Shown here piece by piece: positions 1-9,189 of a DNA stretch of 64,000 nt (position 1 is the stretch's first letter; the number at the start of each line of letters is the position of its first letter). The stretch lies in assembly GCA_045132235.1 (NCBI GenBank), contig JBGURX010000026.1, positions 1 through 64,000 on the forward strand. The letters run 5' to 3'. The notes below the pieces were generated by a model. That model searched no databases. It saw nothing but the letters and a program-made list of their open reading frames with translations, and was not told the origin of the DNA. Position numbers and translations under genes: made by a program. The stretch comes from UBA1756 sp045132235. GTDB lineage: Bacteria; Bacteroidota; Bacteroidia; Bacteroidales; WCHB1-69.

Positions 1-1193
1 TAGTTTCTTCTTCTGTCGTTCTTGAAGTCGGAGACGGGCACCATCGGGATTTTACCCACGCTGTCGCGGTCTTCCACCATGCCGGAACCATCGTCCAACA
101 GTTTCATGGTCTCATAGTAGTTGCCTCTGAAGGGGTTGAACTCGTACACCTCGTCGTGAGAGGTCTGACGATAGACGTCCATCACCCATTCTGCGACGTT
201 GCCACCCATGTTGTAGAGGCCGAAGTCGTTGGGCCAGTAGGAGTTGACGGGTGCTGGTATATCGGAAGCATCGTTGAGGTAGCCGGCCACACCCATGAGG
301 TCGCCGCGGCCGCGGCGGGTGTTGGCCACAAAGTCGCCATAGTAGCGCTTGTCGTCGGTACGGGTGTAGTGACCGTTCCACGGGTAGAGCTTTCTCTCCA
401 ACACACGCTCGTTGAGGGTGTTGCCGATGAGGGCGTAGGCGGCGTACTCCCACTCAGCCTCGGTGGGGAGGCGGTAGCGGGGCAGCAGGATGCCGTCCTC
501 CATCTTCACGTTGCGGTAGTCGCCGGTGGAGATGTTGGTGAGACGGTTGTCGGTTTCCATCTCGTATGAATCATATACCAAATATGCATCGGTGGTGAAG
601 TAGAGCTCCGGTGACGGGTCGGGATTCCAGTCGATGAAACCGAGGTCCACGAGGATCTGCTCGTTGACGCGGTCGGTACGCCAAGCGGCGTAGTTGGTGG
701 CCTGCAGCCAGTTCACACCCACAACCGGATAGTGGTTGTAGGCGGGGTAGCGGAAATAGTATTCCACCTGCGGCTCGGCGTAAGCCAGCTTCTCGCGCCA
801 AACATTCTCATCCGGACGAGCCTCATCGACGATGGTCTTGAGGTCGGCGGGCAGGAACACGCGTTCAAGCCAGTGGAGATATTCGCGGTAGTCGAGGTTG
901 CTGATTTCACACTCATCCATGTAGAAGGAGGAGATGGTGACACGGCGCGGGTTGTTGCCCCATTCGTACATGACATCCTCTTCCACGCGGCCGAAGGTGA
1001 AAGTACCGCCTTCGATCAGCACGAGGCCGGGACCGGTAGCTTGTTCCACAAAGGGATACACCTCAAAGCCGCCGTTCTCTGCGTTGTTGTATTCCCAGCC
1101 TGTAGTGGGGGAGTACTCCTTCTTACAGGAACTGAACAGCAGGGCCGTGGCAGCCAGCAGCAGTAAACCGGAAATTTTGCTCATCTTCTTCAT
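1..1193 (-). CDS. porK: T9SS lipoprotein PorK/GldK (3' end beyond the window)
   Basis: Outer-membrane lipoprotein of the type IX secretion system. In known systems PorK and PorN form the periplasmic ring attached to the outer membrane. About 397 codons are open from ATG 1193 to the left edge with no stop. A lipoprotein signal is visible, with lipobox LLFSSC and Cys23. A formylglycine-generating-enzyme (SUMF1-like) fold follows, shown by LIEGGTFTFG near residue 57, RLPTEAEWEYAA in the middle and NMGGNVAEWVMD near residue 350; these are typical of GldK/GldJ. An alternative start at 1184 would shorten the basic n-region. The gene lies 56 bp downstream of porP on the same strand, the porP-porK order known from Porphyromonas, so porL, porM and porN are expected to the left. 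GldJ is the alternative; the porP neighbour favours PorK. Confidence 0.85.
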   Translation of the reverse strand, partial: MKKMSKISGLLLLAATALLFSSCKKEYSPTTGWEYNNAENGGFEVYPFVEQATGPGLVLIEGGTFTFGRVEEDVMYEWGNNPRRVTISSFYMDECEISNLDYREYLHWLERVFLPADLKTIVDEARPDENVWREKLAYAEPQVEYYFRYPAYNHYPVVGVNWLQATNYAAWRTDRVNEQILVDLGFIDWNPDPSPELYFTTDAYLVYDSYEMETDNRLTNISTGDYRNVKMEDGILLPRYRLPTEAEWEYAAYALIGNTLNERVLERKLYPWNGHYTRTDDKRYYGDFVANTRRGRGDLMGVAGYLNDASDIPAPVNSYWPNDFGLYNMGGNVAEWVMDVYRQTSHDEVYEFNPFRGNYYETMKLLDDGSGMVEDRDSVGKIPMVPVSDFKNDRRRN

Positions 1194-1249
1194 TGCTTCA
1201 AAAAATTTATAGTTCTAACGATGTTTTTTCAATATTATTATGGATGGAC

Positions 1250-2239
1250 TTAGAAAGTGGGGCAGACCAAGTCTTTCATCACTCTCTTTCTCTCAGGACA
1301 TGGCAGCAGCAGCTGGAGTGAAACCTCGTGGGCACCGCCGGAAAGGTTGGCCAACTTGGAGACCGTAAGGTCGTAGGAGTAGGCCACGCGGATGCGCTCG
1401 TGCTGCAGGCCGAACATGAAGATCACAGCATCGGGGTTGCGGAAGCTCTGGCGATACCAGATACCGACAGCAAAGGGATAGTAGTTGAGGTAAAAACCAT
1501 AGTTCAGCTGATGGAACTCCATCTGGTGCTGATAGATGATGTTCGGGCTGATGGAGACGTCGCCGAAGGAGCGGCTCTTGCGGCTGCGGCGTTTCAGATC
1601 AAAATAGCCACCCACATGGGCGGTCCACTTGACGGGCAGACGGCTCACCGAAATGAAGCCTTCGTACGGGCGGGTGACGTGGTTGACGGCCAAGCCGAAG
1701 TAGAAGTTCTTGGTGTAGCCGATGAAACCTGCGGAGAAGTCGGCGATGGCCTTCGACTGCTTGGCGGGAGCCGTCTCGTTGGTCTCATACACAAAACCGT
1801 ATTTGGGGTCGATCATGTCGCCGAAGGTCAGCTTGTCCCAGTTGAGGGATTTCTGCTGGAAGGTGGCCTGCAAGGCGAAGCGCATGCTGAACTTGCGGGA
1901 AACTTTCAACTTGTAGGAATAGATGATACTGGCTGCGTAGGTGTTGATGGTGCCTTGTCCCTGATGGTCGCCCATGAACAGCACACCGATACCGCCCGCC
2001 AGCTTGTCGAAATGCTGGTCATACGAGGCAGAGTAGGTGAGGTAGGTGCCATGGATGTTGGGCCACTGGTCGCGGAAATGAGCCGTGATGCGCGGGCAGA
2101 CATTCGTGCCGGCGAATGCGGGATTCAGATACAGCGGGTTGGCATAGAATTGGGAAAAGTGCGGATCTTGTGCCGAAACTTTCGTGCTGCTGAGCAATGC
2201 CAGCAACAGGAGCCCCATAACGCAGATGATCTTTTTCAT
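1250..2239 (-). CDS. porP: PorP/SprF family type IX secretion outer-membrane protein
   Basis: A 329-residue predicted outer-membrane beta-barrel of the PorP/SprF family, which in known systems associates with the T9SS ring and with specific substrates. It has a signal peptide (MKKIICVMGLLLL, cleavage after about residue 23 at VSAQ) followed directly by the family signature DPHFSQFYANPLYLNPAFAGT-like segment. The rest alternates short amphipathic strands rich in Tyr, Phe and Gly, as expected for a barrel. It is first in a minus-strand operon with porK and is divergent from porU. A possible -7 box (TAATTTTG, minus strand, 2304-2311) lies in the divergent AT-rich spacer. PorP paralogues are common in these genomes, but adjacency to porK marks this one as the core copy. 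Confidence 0.9.
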   Translation of the reverse strand: MKKIICVMGLLLLALLSSTKVSAQDPHFSQFYANPLYLNPAFAGTNVCPRITAHFRDQWPNIHGTYLTYSASYDQHFDKLAGGIGVLFMGDHQGQGTINTYAASIIYSYKLKVSRKFSMRFALQATFQQKSLNWDKLTFGDMIDPKYGFVYETNETAPAKQSKAIADFSAGFIGYTKNFYFGLAVNHVTRPYEGFISVSRLPVKWTAHVGGYFDLKRRSRKSRSFGDVSISPNIIYQHQMEFHQLNYGFYLNYYPFAVGIWYRQSFRNPDAVIFMFGLQHERIRVAYSYDLTVSKLANLSGGAHEVSLQLLLPCPERKRVMKDLVCPTF

Positions 2240-2433
2240 ATCCTTTGTTTTATTCTAATTCGATGTGTGTCGCTTAAATTTTGCCAGTATATATTAAAGG
2301 TCGCAAAATTACGAATTATTATGGACTTTACGCAGTTTTTTCTAAAAAGTTATCAACATTTTTTGATTTTTGCAATTTTACAGAGCCTCATTCGTTTATT
2401 TTGTGCATTCCTCGTAACATTATCAAACGTAAT
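2240..2433. promoter_or_regulatory. Divergent AT-rich intergenic region between porP and porU
   Basis: This 194-bp spacer carries no convincing gene. It must hold the promoters of both T9SS transcription units. On the minus strand, 2304-2311 reads TAATTTTG, matching the Bacteroidetes -7 consensus TAnnTTTG, but no TTG at the right distance is evident. On the plus strand only imperfect matches are seen (around 2366-2373 and 2396-2403). An open frame extending upstream of porU to 2281 is not considered coding, because the signal peptide begins at 2434. Confidence 0.4.
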
Positions 2434-5400
2434 ATGAAACATTTTTCTTGGGTTGTTTTGGGAATTTTTGGGTTGATTTTCTTTCAACTTATTGATATTC
2501 AGGCTCAAAAAATTCAAAAAAATATATCTATCCAATGGCTGAAGCCCATCACTTACCAGACTGCAAATGAGGGGACGGTGTCGTTTATCGTTTTTGAAGG
2601 CTCGGTGGATGATGAAGCCTATCCGGTGCTGCCCCGCTACTACGACCATTTTCCGGTGAGCGCTGACTTTTCCGACTATGAGGTTGTGGCTTCCAATGCC
2701 GTTTATGAACCCCTTTCCGAACAAGAAAAATCATTGGTTCCCAAAGATTTCCGTCAGAATGAGGTGGCTTATGAGGTGACCACTGTCTATGAGAAAAAGA
2801 AACCCTATGCGGCGGTCTCTTTCCTGCCCATCCGCGTGAACGGCGGCCGCTATGAAAAGTTGGTTTCAGTACATCTTTCCATTGAGGGAAAGGGGGTGAA
2901 AAAGTCGGGCAAAGCCACCCGGACCTATGCCGACCACTCGGTGCTGCGCAGTGGCAACTGGTATCGTGTCACAGTGGCCAAAACGGGCGTTTACAAAGTG
3001 ACATACAATGACTTGTCGTCTTTGGGTATTCCTCTTTCCAACCTCTCTTCCGACAATATCTCCATCTTTGGCAACGGCGGCGGCATGCTGGCAGAGTCGA
3101 ACGCGGTGCAGCGTCCCGACGACCTGCTGGAGCTGCCCATCGAGATGCACGACGGCGGCGACCACTCATTTGATGCCGGCGACTACTTCCTTTTCTACGC
3201 CGAAGGTCCGCACAGCTGGGAATACTCTTATCAGGGCTTCACTCATAATTTCAATCTGTATGCGACAAAGGCCTCCTATTTCATCAATGTGGACGCGGGC
3301 ATCGGACAGAAACTGCGGGTGGAGACCGAGGACAACAGCGCGATGACTCCAACGACAACAGCTTCATCTTACACAGCATACGGTTTTTTTGAGGAGGATA
3401 AATTCAACCTTGGCGAAGGTGGACGGAATTGGTTCGGCGATAAGTTCGATGTGACCACCACGCGGCACTATACCCTTTCGCTGCCCTCCTCGCCGGTGGG
3501 CCCCATGCAGCTGAAAGTGGCAGTAGGTGCCAGCTGTGCGCGTGTCTCTTCATTCCAGCTGACGGTGAACGGGCAGTCGATAGGTTCGGTCTCTGTGCCG
3601 GTCACCCTCACCGGTTATCTCGCCTGGCTCAGCGACCGCACCTTCACTTTCACGGCGGCGGGCGGCAGCACCGATGTGGAACTCACCTACAACAAGCCTG
3701 TCTCATCGGCGGTGGGATTTCTCGACTACCTTGAGTGGCAGATGGACTGCCTGCTGCGGGCGGGAAGCGGCCAGACTCCTTTCTGTACGCCAAGTACCGT
3801 TGGCGCCAATGCCGTGACCCGTTATATGGTCGGCAACTTTTCGTCCGGCATGAAGGTGTGGGATGTGACGGTCATCAACCAGACCCGCAACATGGCGGGC
3901 TCGCTGTCGGCCGGCACATTCGGCTTCAATTCGCCCAGCGACACACTGCGCCATTTTGTGGCTTTTACCGACAATGCCTGCTACAGTGTGACTCCGGTGG
4001 GCAAGGTGTCCAATCAGGATCTGCATGGCACCAGCCGCGTGGACATGGTCATCGTGGCGCATCCCGACTTCTGGTCGCAGGCCGAACGGCTGGCCGATTT
4101 TCACCGCTCCAACGACGGTATGACGGTGAAGGTGGTGAGCCCGCAGCAGGTCTATAACGAGTTTTCCAGCGGCGAGCAGGATGTGTGCGCCATCCGCGAC
4201 TATATGAAGATGATTTATGAGCAGACCTCCGCCGCTCAGCCCCAGTATCTGCTTCTTTTCGGAAGACCTTCGTATGATTATCGCGGAATTGAAGGAGATT
4301 GTCAAATATATGTTCCTAATTACCAATGTGTTTCTGATGTCAATGAGGAGCATTTCAAAGCCAATGACGACTTTTTCGGACTGTTGGATTTCGATGAGGG
4401 AAGCAATGGTACAGGCAAGACGGTGGATGTCGCGGTGGGGCGTTTCCCGGTGAGCACGGCTTCGCAGGCGAAGCTGGCGGTGGACAAGACCATTGAGTAC
4501 GCCTCGCAGGTGGTGTTGGGAGAGAATACACCTACCAGCAATTTCGGTGACTGGAAAAATGTGGCGACCTTTGTGGGGGATGACGAAGAGGGCGGCGAGC
4601 ATCTGGAGACAGCTGACGAGGCGGCACAGATAGCGGACACTGCTAATCGCAATCTCAATATCGAAAAGATATATTTGGATGCATATCAGCAGGTTACCTA
4701 TTCCTCATCGGCACGCTACCCGGAGGTGACCACCGACATCAACAACCGGATGAACAAAGGCTGTCTGCTGTTCACCTACGTGGGGCACGGGGGCAAGAAC
4801 GGTTGGGCGCACGAGCGCATCATCGAGCTGACCGACATCAGCCGTTGGGCCAACCGCTACAACCAGCCGTGGATGCTGACCATGACCTGCGAATTCGGAT
4901 GGTGCGACCGGTCGTTGGTGTCGCCGGCCGAGATGGCATTCCTGAACAGCGGAGGCGGTGTGTCGGCCATGATTACCACATACCGTGTGGCCTATACGGG
5001 AGCCAACAAGACCTATATCACCCGTTGGTTTTCCAAACTTTTCCGCAACGGAATCAATGCGCCGCTCACCATCGGCGAGTGCAACCGGCAGGCCAAGAAT
5101 GCGGGCAGCGGCAACGTTAGCGGATTCTATATGATATATGTGCTGGGCGACCCTGCCATGAAACTCGCCGTGCCGCGCTATACGGTGGTGACCGACTCCA
5201 TCAACGGGGTGGCGGTGACCGACTTCGCCGACACGCTCAAGGCGCTTTCGCACGTGCGCATCAGCGGTCATGTGGAAGATGCAGAGGGACATCTCCTTCC
5301 CGATTTCTCGGGCGCGGTGTATCCTTCAGTTTATGACAAAAAAACGGTGAGCCACACCCTGCAAAACGATCCGCATAGCTCATACGAGGAATTTGAGGTG

Positions 5401-6249
5401 CAGAAAAATATCCTTTTCAAAGGAAATGTCACCGTGACGGATGGGAAGTTCGGCTTTTCATTCATTCTTCCCAAAGACATTAACTATGCGTATGGCAATG
5501 GTAAGCTGAGCTATTATGCCAGCAGCCGCACCGCCGACGCGGCAGGGGCATACAACGAGGTGCTGATCGGTGGCATGAGCGACGAGACCATCACCGACGA
5601 CAACGGCCCCGAGATGGACCTGTACATGAACGACGAGCAGTTTGTGAACGGCGGCACGGTGAATCCCTCGCCCACGCTGTTGGTGAAGCTCAAAGACGAG
5701 TACGGCATCAACACCACGGGCAACGGTATCGGCCACGACTTGGTGGCCATGCTCGACGACGGCAACCAGATTGTGCTCAACAACTACTACGAGGCGGCCC
5801 GCGACAGTTTCAACTGCGGTACGGTTCGTTATCCATTAGAGAACCTTGCGCTCGGTACTCACAAAATGAAGGTGCGGGCATGGGACATCCTCAACAACGT
5901 GTCGGAGCGCGAGCTGGAGTTTGTGGTGGTGTCGGATGAAGGGCTGGTGCTCGACCATGTGCTCAACTACCCCAATCCCTTCACTACCCGCACGTCGTTC
6001 TACTTCGAGCACAACCGTCCGGGCGAGGTGTTGGACGTGATGGTGACGGTTTACACTATTTCGGGGAAGGTGGTGCGCACGCTCGAATCCACCCAGTGCA
6101 CGCAGGGCTTCCGCAGCGATTCCATCGTGTGGGACGGCCTCGACGACTTCGGCGACAAGATTGGCAAAGGCACCTACCTCTACCGGCTGCGCGTGCGCAC
6201 CGCCAGTGGCGAACAGGCCGAAAAAATCGAGAAGATTGTGATTTTGTAA
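2434..6249 (+). CDS. porU: Type IX secretion sortase PorU (C25 gingipain-like peptidase)
   Basis: Cell-surface sortase of the type IX system; in characterised systems PorU removes the C-terminal signal of cargo and attaches it to anionic lipopolysaccharide. The start at 2434 gives a 1271-residue protein beginning MKHFSWVVLGIFGLIF with cleavage near IQAQ. The frame is open 51 codons further upstream, but that extension has no signal-peptide character. The C25 catalytic dyad is visible: His785 in YVGHGG and Cys819 in TMTCEFGW, 34 residues apart as in gingipains. The C-terminus (from about residue 1175, NYPNPFTT) is an FlgD-like Ig fold resembling a T9SS type A signal, which PorU is known to retain. 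It is followed by porV after 81 bp, the conserved PorU-PorV pairing. GC content drops locally around 4260-4400 without any frame change. Confidence 0.93.
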   Translation: MKHFSWVVLGIFGLIFFQLIDIQAQKIQKNISIQWLKPITYQTANEGTVSFIVFEGSVDDEAYPVLPRYYDHFPVSADFSDYEVVASNAVYEPLSEQEKSLVPKDFRQNEVAYEVTTVYEKKKPYAAVSFLPIRVNGGRYEKLVSVHLSIEGKGVKKSGKATRTYADHSVLRSGNWYRVTVAKTGVYKVTYNDLSSLGIPLSNLSSDNISIFGNGGGMLAESNAVQRPDDLLELPIEMHDGGDHSFDAGDYFLFYAEGPHSWEYSYQGFTHNFNLYATKASYFINVDAGIGQKLRVETEDNSAMTPTTTASSYTAYGFFEEDKFNLGEGGRNWFGDKFDVTTTRHYTLSLPSSPVGPMQLKVAVGASCARVSSFQLTVNGQSIGSVSVPVTLTGYLAWLSDRTFTFTAAGGSTDVELTYNKPVSSAVGFLDYLEWQMDCLLRAGSGQTPFCTPSTVGANAVTRYMVGNFSSGMKVWDVTVINQTRNMAGSLSAGTFGFNSPSDTLRHFVAFTDNACYSVTPVGKVSNQDLHGTSRVDMVIVAHPDFWSQAERLADFHRSNDGMTVKVVSPQQVYNEFSSGEQDVCAIRDYMKMIYEQTSAAQPQYLLLFGRPSYDYRGIEGDCQIYVPNYQCVSDVNEEHFKANDDFFGLLDFDEGSNGTGKTVDVAVGRFPVSTASQAKLAVDKTIEYASQVVLGENTPTSNFGDWKNVATFVGDDEEGGEHLETADEAAQIADTANRNLNIEKIYLDAYQQVTYSSSARYPEVTTDINNRMNKGCLLFTYVGHGGKNGWAHERIIELTDISRWANRYNQPWMLTMTCEFGWCDRSLVSPAEMAFLNSGGGVSAMITTYRVAYTGANKTYITRWFSKLFRNGINAPLTIGECNRQAKNAGSGNVSGFYMIYVLGDPAMKLAVPRYTVVTDSINGVAVTDFADTLKALSHVRISGHVEDAEGHLLPDFSGAVYPSVYDKKTVSHTLQNDPHSSYEEFEVQKNILFKGNVTVTDGKFGFSFILPKDINYAYGNGKLSYYASSRTADAAGAYNEVLIGGMSDETITDDNGPEMDLYMNDEQFVNGGTVNPSPTLLVKLKDEYGINTTGNGIGHDLVAMLDDGNQIVLNNYYEAARDSFNCGTVRYPLENLALGTHKMKVRAWDILNNVSERELEFVVVSDEGLVLDHVLNYPNPFTTRTSFYFEHNRPGEVLDVMVTVYTISGKVVRTLESTQCTQGFRSDSIVWDGLDDFGDKIGKGTYLYRLRVRTASGEQAEKIEKIVIL

Positions 6250-6330
6250 AAAAATCATCTTTCTTCAAAATAATATGAAAGATTTTACGTTATTGGGGAG
6301 CGAAATTTTTATCCATTAATAAAAATAACA

Positions 6331-7578
6331 ATGAAAAAAATCCTTGTAGTTGCTGTTGGCATTCTGTTGTTCTCTGTCACTTCCCTGAAAGCTCAGCTGA
6401 ATCCTGTCGTGTTGAACGGACAGGAACTTAACACCATCACCACGGCTGTTCCCTTCCTGACGATTGCTCCCGACTCGCGCGCCGGTGCCATGGGCGATAT
6501 GGGTGTGGCCACCTCCGCGGATGTCAATTCCCAACATCATAACCCTTCGAAATATGTTTTCAACCAGAATAAATTCGGTATCTCCTTCTCGTATAGTCCA
6601 TGGCTGCGTAAGTTGGTGAACGACATTAACTTGCTTTATCTTTCCACCTACTATAAAGTTACGGATAATGATGCACTGTCGTTTTCGCTCCGCTATTTTT
6701 CGTTGGGTGACATTAACTTCACCGACAACGAGGGTAACGACATGGGTAGCCAGAAACCGAACGAGTTCGCCATCGACCTGAGCTATTCCAGAAAGCTGAT
6801 TGACGAGCTTTCCATCGCCATCACGCCCCGCTTCATCTATTCCAACCTGACGGCTGGTCAGTATGTGGAGGGTGTGGAAACGAATGCCGGTATGGCCGGT
6901 GCCGCCGATGTCTCCCTGTTCTATCAGCAGGATTTCGGCTTCAAGGGCAACAACAAGATGAACAGCACGTTGCGTGCCGGTTTGAATATTTCCAACATCG
7001 GTAACAAGATGTCGTACTCTTCGGGTACGATGCGCCGCGACTTCCTGCCCACCAACCTCAAGCTGGGTGTGAGCTACACGCTCCAGTTTGATGAGTACAA
7101 CAGCTTGATGGCGGGTGTGGAGTGCAACAAGCTGCTGGTGCCCACCAATCCGGTGTATGCACTGGATTCCAATGATCATATTGCATACGATGCTGCTGGC
7201 AAGCCCATCATTGCCGCAGGTAAAGATCCCGATGTGTCTGTGGCACAGGGTATTTTCCAGTCGTTCGGCGATGCTCCTGCCGGTTCCATCGAGGAGTTCC
7301 ACGAGGTGAACTGGGCAGTGGGTCTGGAGTACTGCTACCGTGACCTGCTCTTTGTGCGTGCCGGTTATTTCTACGAGCACCCCACCAAGGGCAACCGTCA
7401 GTTCATCACGGTGGGCGCAGGCCTCCACTACAGCATCTTTGCGCTGGACGTGGCTTACCTGTTCACTGTTGACCAGCACCATCCGTTGGAGAACACCTTG
7501 CGTTTCACCCTTTCGTTTGACCTCAAATCGTTCGACAAGCAGGATATCAAGACGCAGGGCCGTCTCAACAAAAACTAA
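6331..7578 (+). CDS. porV: Type IX secretion outer-membrane protein PorV (LptO)
   Basis: A 415-residue FadL-like outer-membrane barrel that in characterised systems shuttles cargo from the translocon to the PorU attachment complex and binds the C-terminal signals. It has a signal peptide (MKKILVVAVGILLF, cleavage near LKAQ). The PorV signature FLTIAPDSRAGAMGDMGVA, around residues 46-65, is followed by an NPSKYVF segment. The length is normal for the family. The start lies 81 bp after porU and the stop 21 bp before ispF, so a single transcript is likely. The porU-porV-ispF order is, as I recall it, also found in Porphyromonas gingivalis. Confidence 0.93.
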   Translation: MKKILVVAVGILLFSVTSLKAQLNPVVLNGQELNTITTAVPFLTIAPDSRAGAMGDMGVATSADVNSQHHNPSKYVFNQNKFGISFSYSPWLRKLVNDINLLYLSTYYKVTDNDALSFSLRYFSLGDINFTDNEGNDMGSQKPNEFAIDLSYSRKLIDELSIAITPRFIYSNLTAGQYVEGVETNAGMAGAADVSLFYQQDFGFKGNNKMNSTLRAGLNISNIGNKMSYSSGTMRRDFLPTNLKLGVSYTLQFDEYNSLMAGVECNKLLVPTNPVYALDSNDHIAYDAAGKPIIAAGKDPDVSVAQGIFQSFGDAPAGSIEEFHEVNWAVGLEYCYRDLLFVRAGYFYEHPTKGNRQFITVGAGLHYSIFALDVAYLFTVDQHHPLENTLRFTLSFDLKSFDKQDIKTQGRLNKN

Positions 7579-7599
7579 TCGGATAACAGCTTTTTGCTG

Positions 7600-8079
7600 A
7601 TGGAAGATTTCCGCGTAGGCTTCGGTTACGATTCCCACCGTTTGGCGGCGGGGTTGAAGCTCCGTTTGGGCGGGGTGGAGATTGAGTATGACCGGGGCTG
7701 TGTGGCGCATTCCGACGGCGACGCGGTGATCCACGCCTTGTGCGATGCCCTGCTGGGCGCAGCCGCCTTGGGCGACATCGGCACCCATTTTCCCGACAGT
7801 GATCCGGCCTACAAGGGCATCAGCAGCACCATTTTGTTGCAGAAGACGGTGGAACTGCTCCGTCAGGAGGGATGGGGGGTGAACAATGCCGATGTGACCA
7901 TCGTGCTGGAGCGTCCCAAGTTGTTGGATTACAAGCCGCTGATGCAGGCGAGGCTGGCCGATTTGCTCGGCATCCCGGCGGCTGCGATGTCGGTGAAGGC
8001 GAAGAGCAACGAGGGGATGGGCTTCACAGGCCGTGGCGAAGGCGTGGCGGTGATGGCGGCCGTGACGGTGGTGAAATAA
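7600..8079 (+). CDS. ispF: 2-C-methyl-D-erythritol 2,4-cyclodiphosphate synthase
   Basis: Cytoplasmic enzyme of the non-mevalonate isoprenoid pathway; it cyclises CDP-ME 2-phosphate with release of CMP. The 159-residue length from ATG 7600 is exactly the family size; a TTG two codons earlier (7594) is less likely. Visible motifs are the zinc site D11-x-H13 in GYDSHRL, HSDGDAVIHALCDALLGAA, DIGTHFPDSD, and the C-terminal SNEGMGFTGRGEGVA. It follows porV by 21 bp and precedes manA by 21 bp, so a metabolic gene is embedded in the T9SS transcription unit, apparently by conserved gene order rather than function. Confidence 0.95.
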   Translation: MEDFRVGFGYDSHRLAAGLKLRLGGVEIEYDRGCVAHSDGDAVIHALCDALLGAAALGDIGTHFPDSDPAYKGISSTILLQKTVELLRQEGWGVNNADVTIVLERPKLLDYKPLMQARLADLLGIPAAAMSVKAKSNEGMGFTGRGEGVAVMAAVTVVK

Positions 8080-8100
8080 TTGACCTCATAATTTCATACT

Positions 8101-9081
8101 ATGCTTACACCTTTAAAATTCAGACCTCAATATTTTGAAAAGATTTGGGGTGGACAGAAGTTGCATACAATTTTGGGTAAAGATTTTGGCGCGCTGGCCA
8201 ATTGTGGCGAGAGTTGGGAGGTGTCGGGCATCGCAGGCAAGGAGTCGGAGGTGGCGGCAGGTTTTCCGTTGGAGGGCAACACGCTGTCGGAACTGGTGGA
8301 GGTGTACATGGGCGATTTGGTAGGGGAGAAGGTGTACGACGAGTTTGGCAACGACTTTCCGCTGTTGGTGAAATTTATTGATGCACAGGATGTTTTGTCG
8401 GTGCAGGTGCATCCCGACGATGCACTGGCCGAGCGGCGGTACGGCACGCGCGGCAAGACCGAGATGTGGTATGTGCTGCAGGCCGATGCGGGCAGCGGAC
8501 TCTATGTGGGTTTCAAGAAGGGGGTGACGAAGGAAGACTACCAGCGTGCGTTGGCCGAGGGCGGGGTGGAGAAGTTGCTGGAGTTCTATCCCGTTGCGGC
8601 GGGCGATGCGTTTTTCATTCCTGCCGGCACGGTTCATGCCATCGGCAAGGGCGTGCTGCTGGCGGAGGTGCAGCAGTCGTCGGACTGCACCTACCGCGTG
8701 TTCGACTGGAACCGGGTGGATGCCAACGGACAGCCGCGCGAGCTGCATGTGGCGGAGGCGTTGGAGGCGCTTCATTTCGACGATGAAGTTCAGCACCATA
8801 TTCATTATACTTCCACGCTCAATCATACCGTGCCGCTGATTCGCTGCGACATGTTCAATATCAACCTCTTGCATTTCAAACAGCCTTTGGAGAAGGTGTA
8901 TGCCGGCATCGATTCGTTTGTCATCTACATCTGTACCGAAGGGCGGGTGGTTTTTTTGTATGAAGAAGGCGAGTATCTGCTCAACAAGGGCGAAGTGCTG
9001 CTGATGCCTGCCATTGCCACCGATTCGAAGCTGCTGCCGTTGGAGGAGAGCACGCTGATGGAGGTGTTTTTGGGGAATTGA
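8101..9081 (+). CDS. manA: Mannose-6-phosphate isomerase, class I
   Basis: Zinc-dependent isomerase interconverting fructose-6-phosphate and mannose-6-phosphate, feeding GDP-mannose and surface polysaccharide synthesis. The 326 residues are usual for Bacteroidetes and Firmicutes class I enzymes. Zinc-ligand motifs are visible: VQVHPDD near residue 100, GKTEMWYVL near 120, and PAGTVHAIGKG near 178. The N-terminus (LKFRPQYFEKIWGGQKL) is also diagnostic. It lies 21 bp after ispF and is probably the last gene of the porU-porV-ispF-manA unit; the next gene begins 108 bp later behind an AT-rich spacer. Confidence 0.95.
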   Translation: MLTPLKFRPQYFEKIWGGQKLHTILGKDFGALANCGESWEVSGIAGKESEVAAGFPLEGNTLSELVEVYMGDLVGEKVYDEFGNDFPLLVKFIDAQDVLSVQVHPDDALAERRYGTRGKTEMWYVLQADAGSGLYVGFKKGVTKEDYQRALAEGGVEKLLEFYPVAAGDAFFIPAGTVHAIGKGVLLAEVQQSSDCTYRVFDWNRVDANGQPRELHVAEALEALHFDDEVQHHIHYTSTLNHTVPLIRCDMFNINLLHFKQPLEKVYAGIDSFVIYICTEGRVVFLYEEGEYLLNKGEVLLMPAIATDSKLLPLEESTLMEVFLGN

Positions 9082-9189
9082 AAAATGTTTTCTTTCTTTT
9101 TTTGAAATTTTTAAGCAACATTTTTGTCATTATTTTGTATAATTATTGATTTTTTTCATCGAATTTTAAAAAGTGAAAAATTCAAATCA

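Noticed and set aside
1328..2437. 369-codon plus-strand frame opposite porP
   Set aside because: It is antisense to a clear PorP protein, has low-complexity Val/Gly/Asp content, and lacks any recognisable motif.
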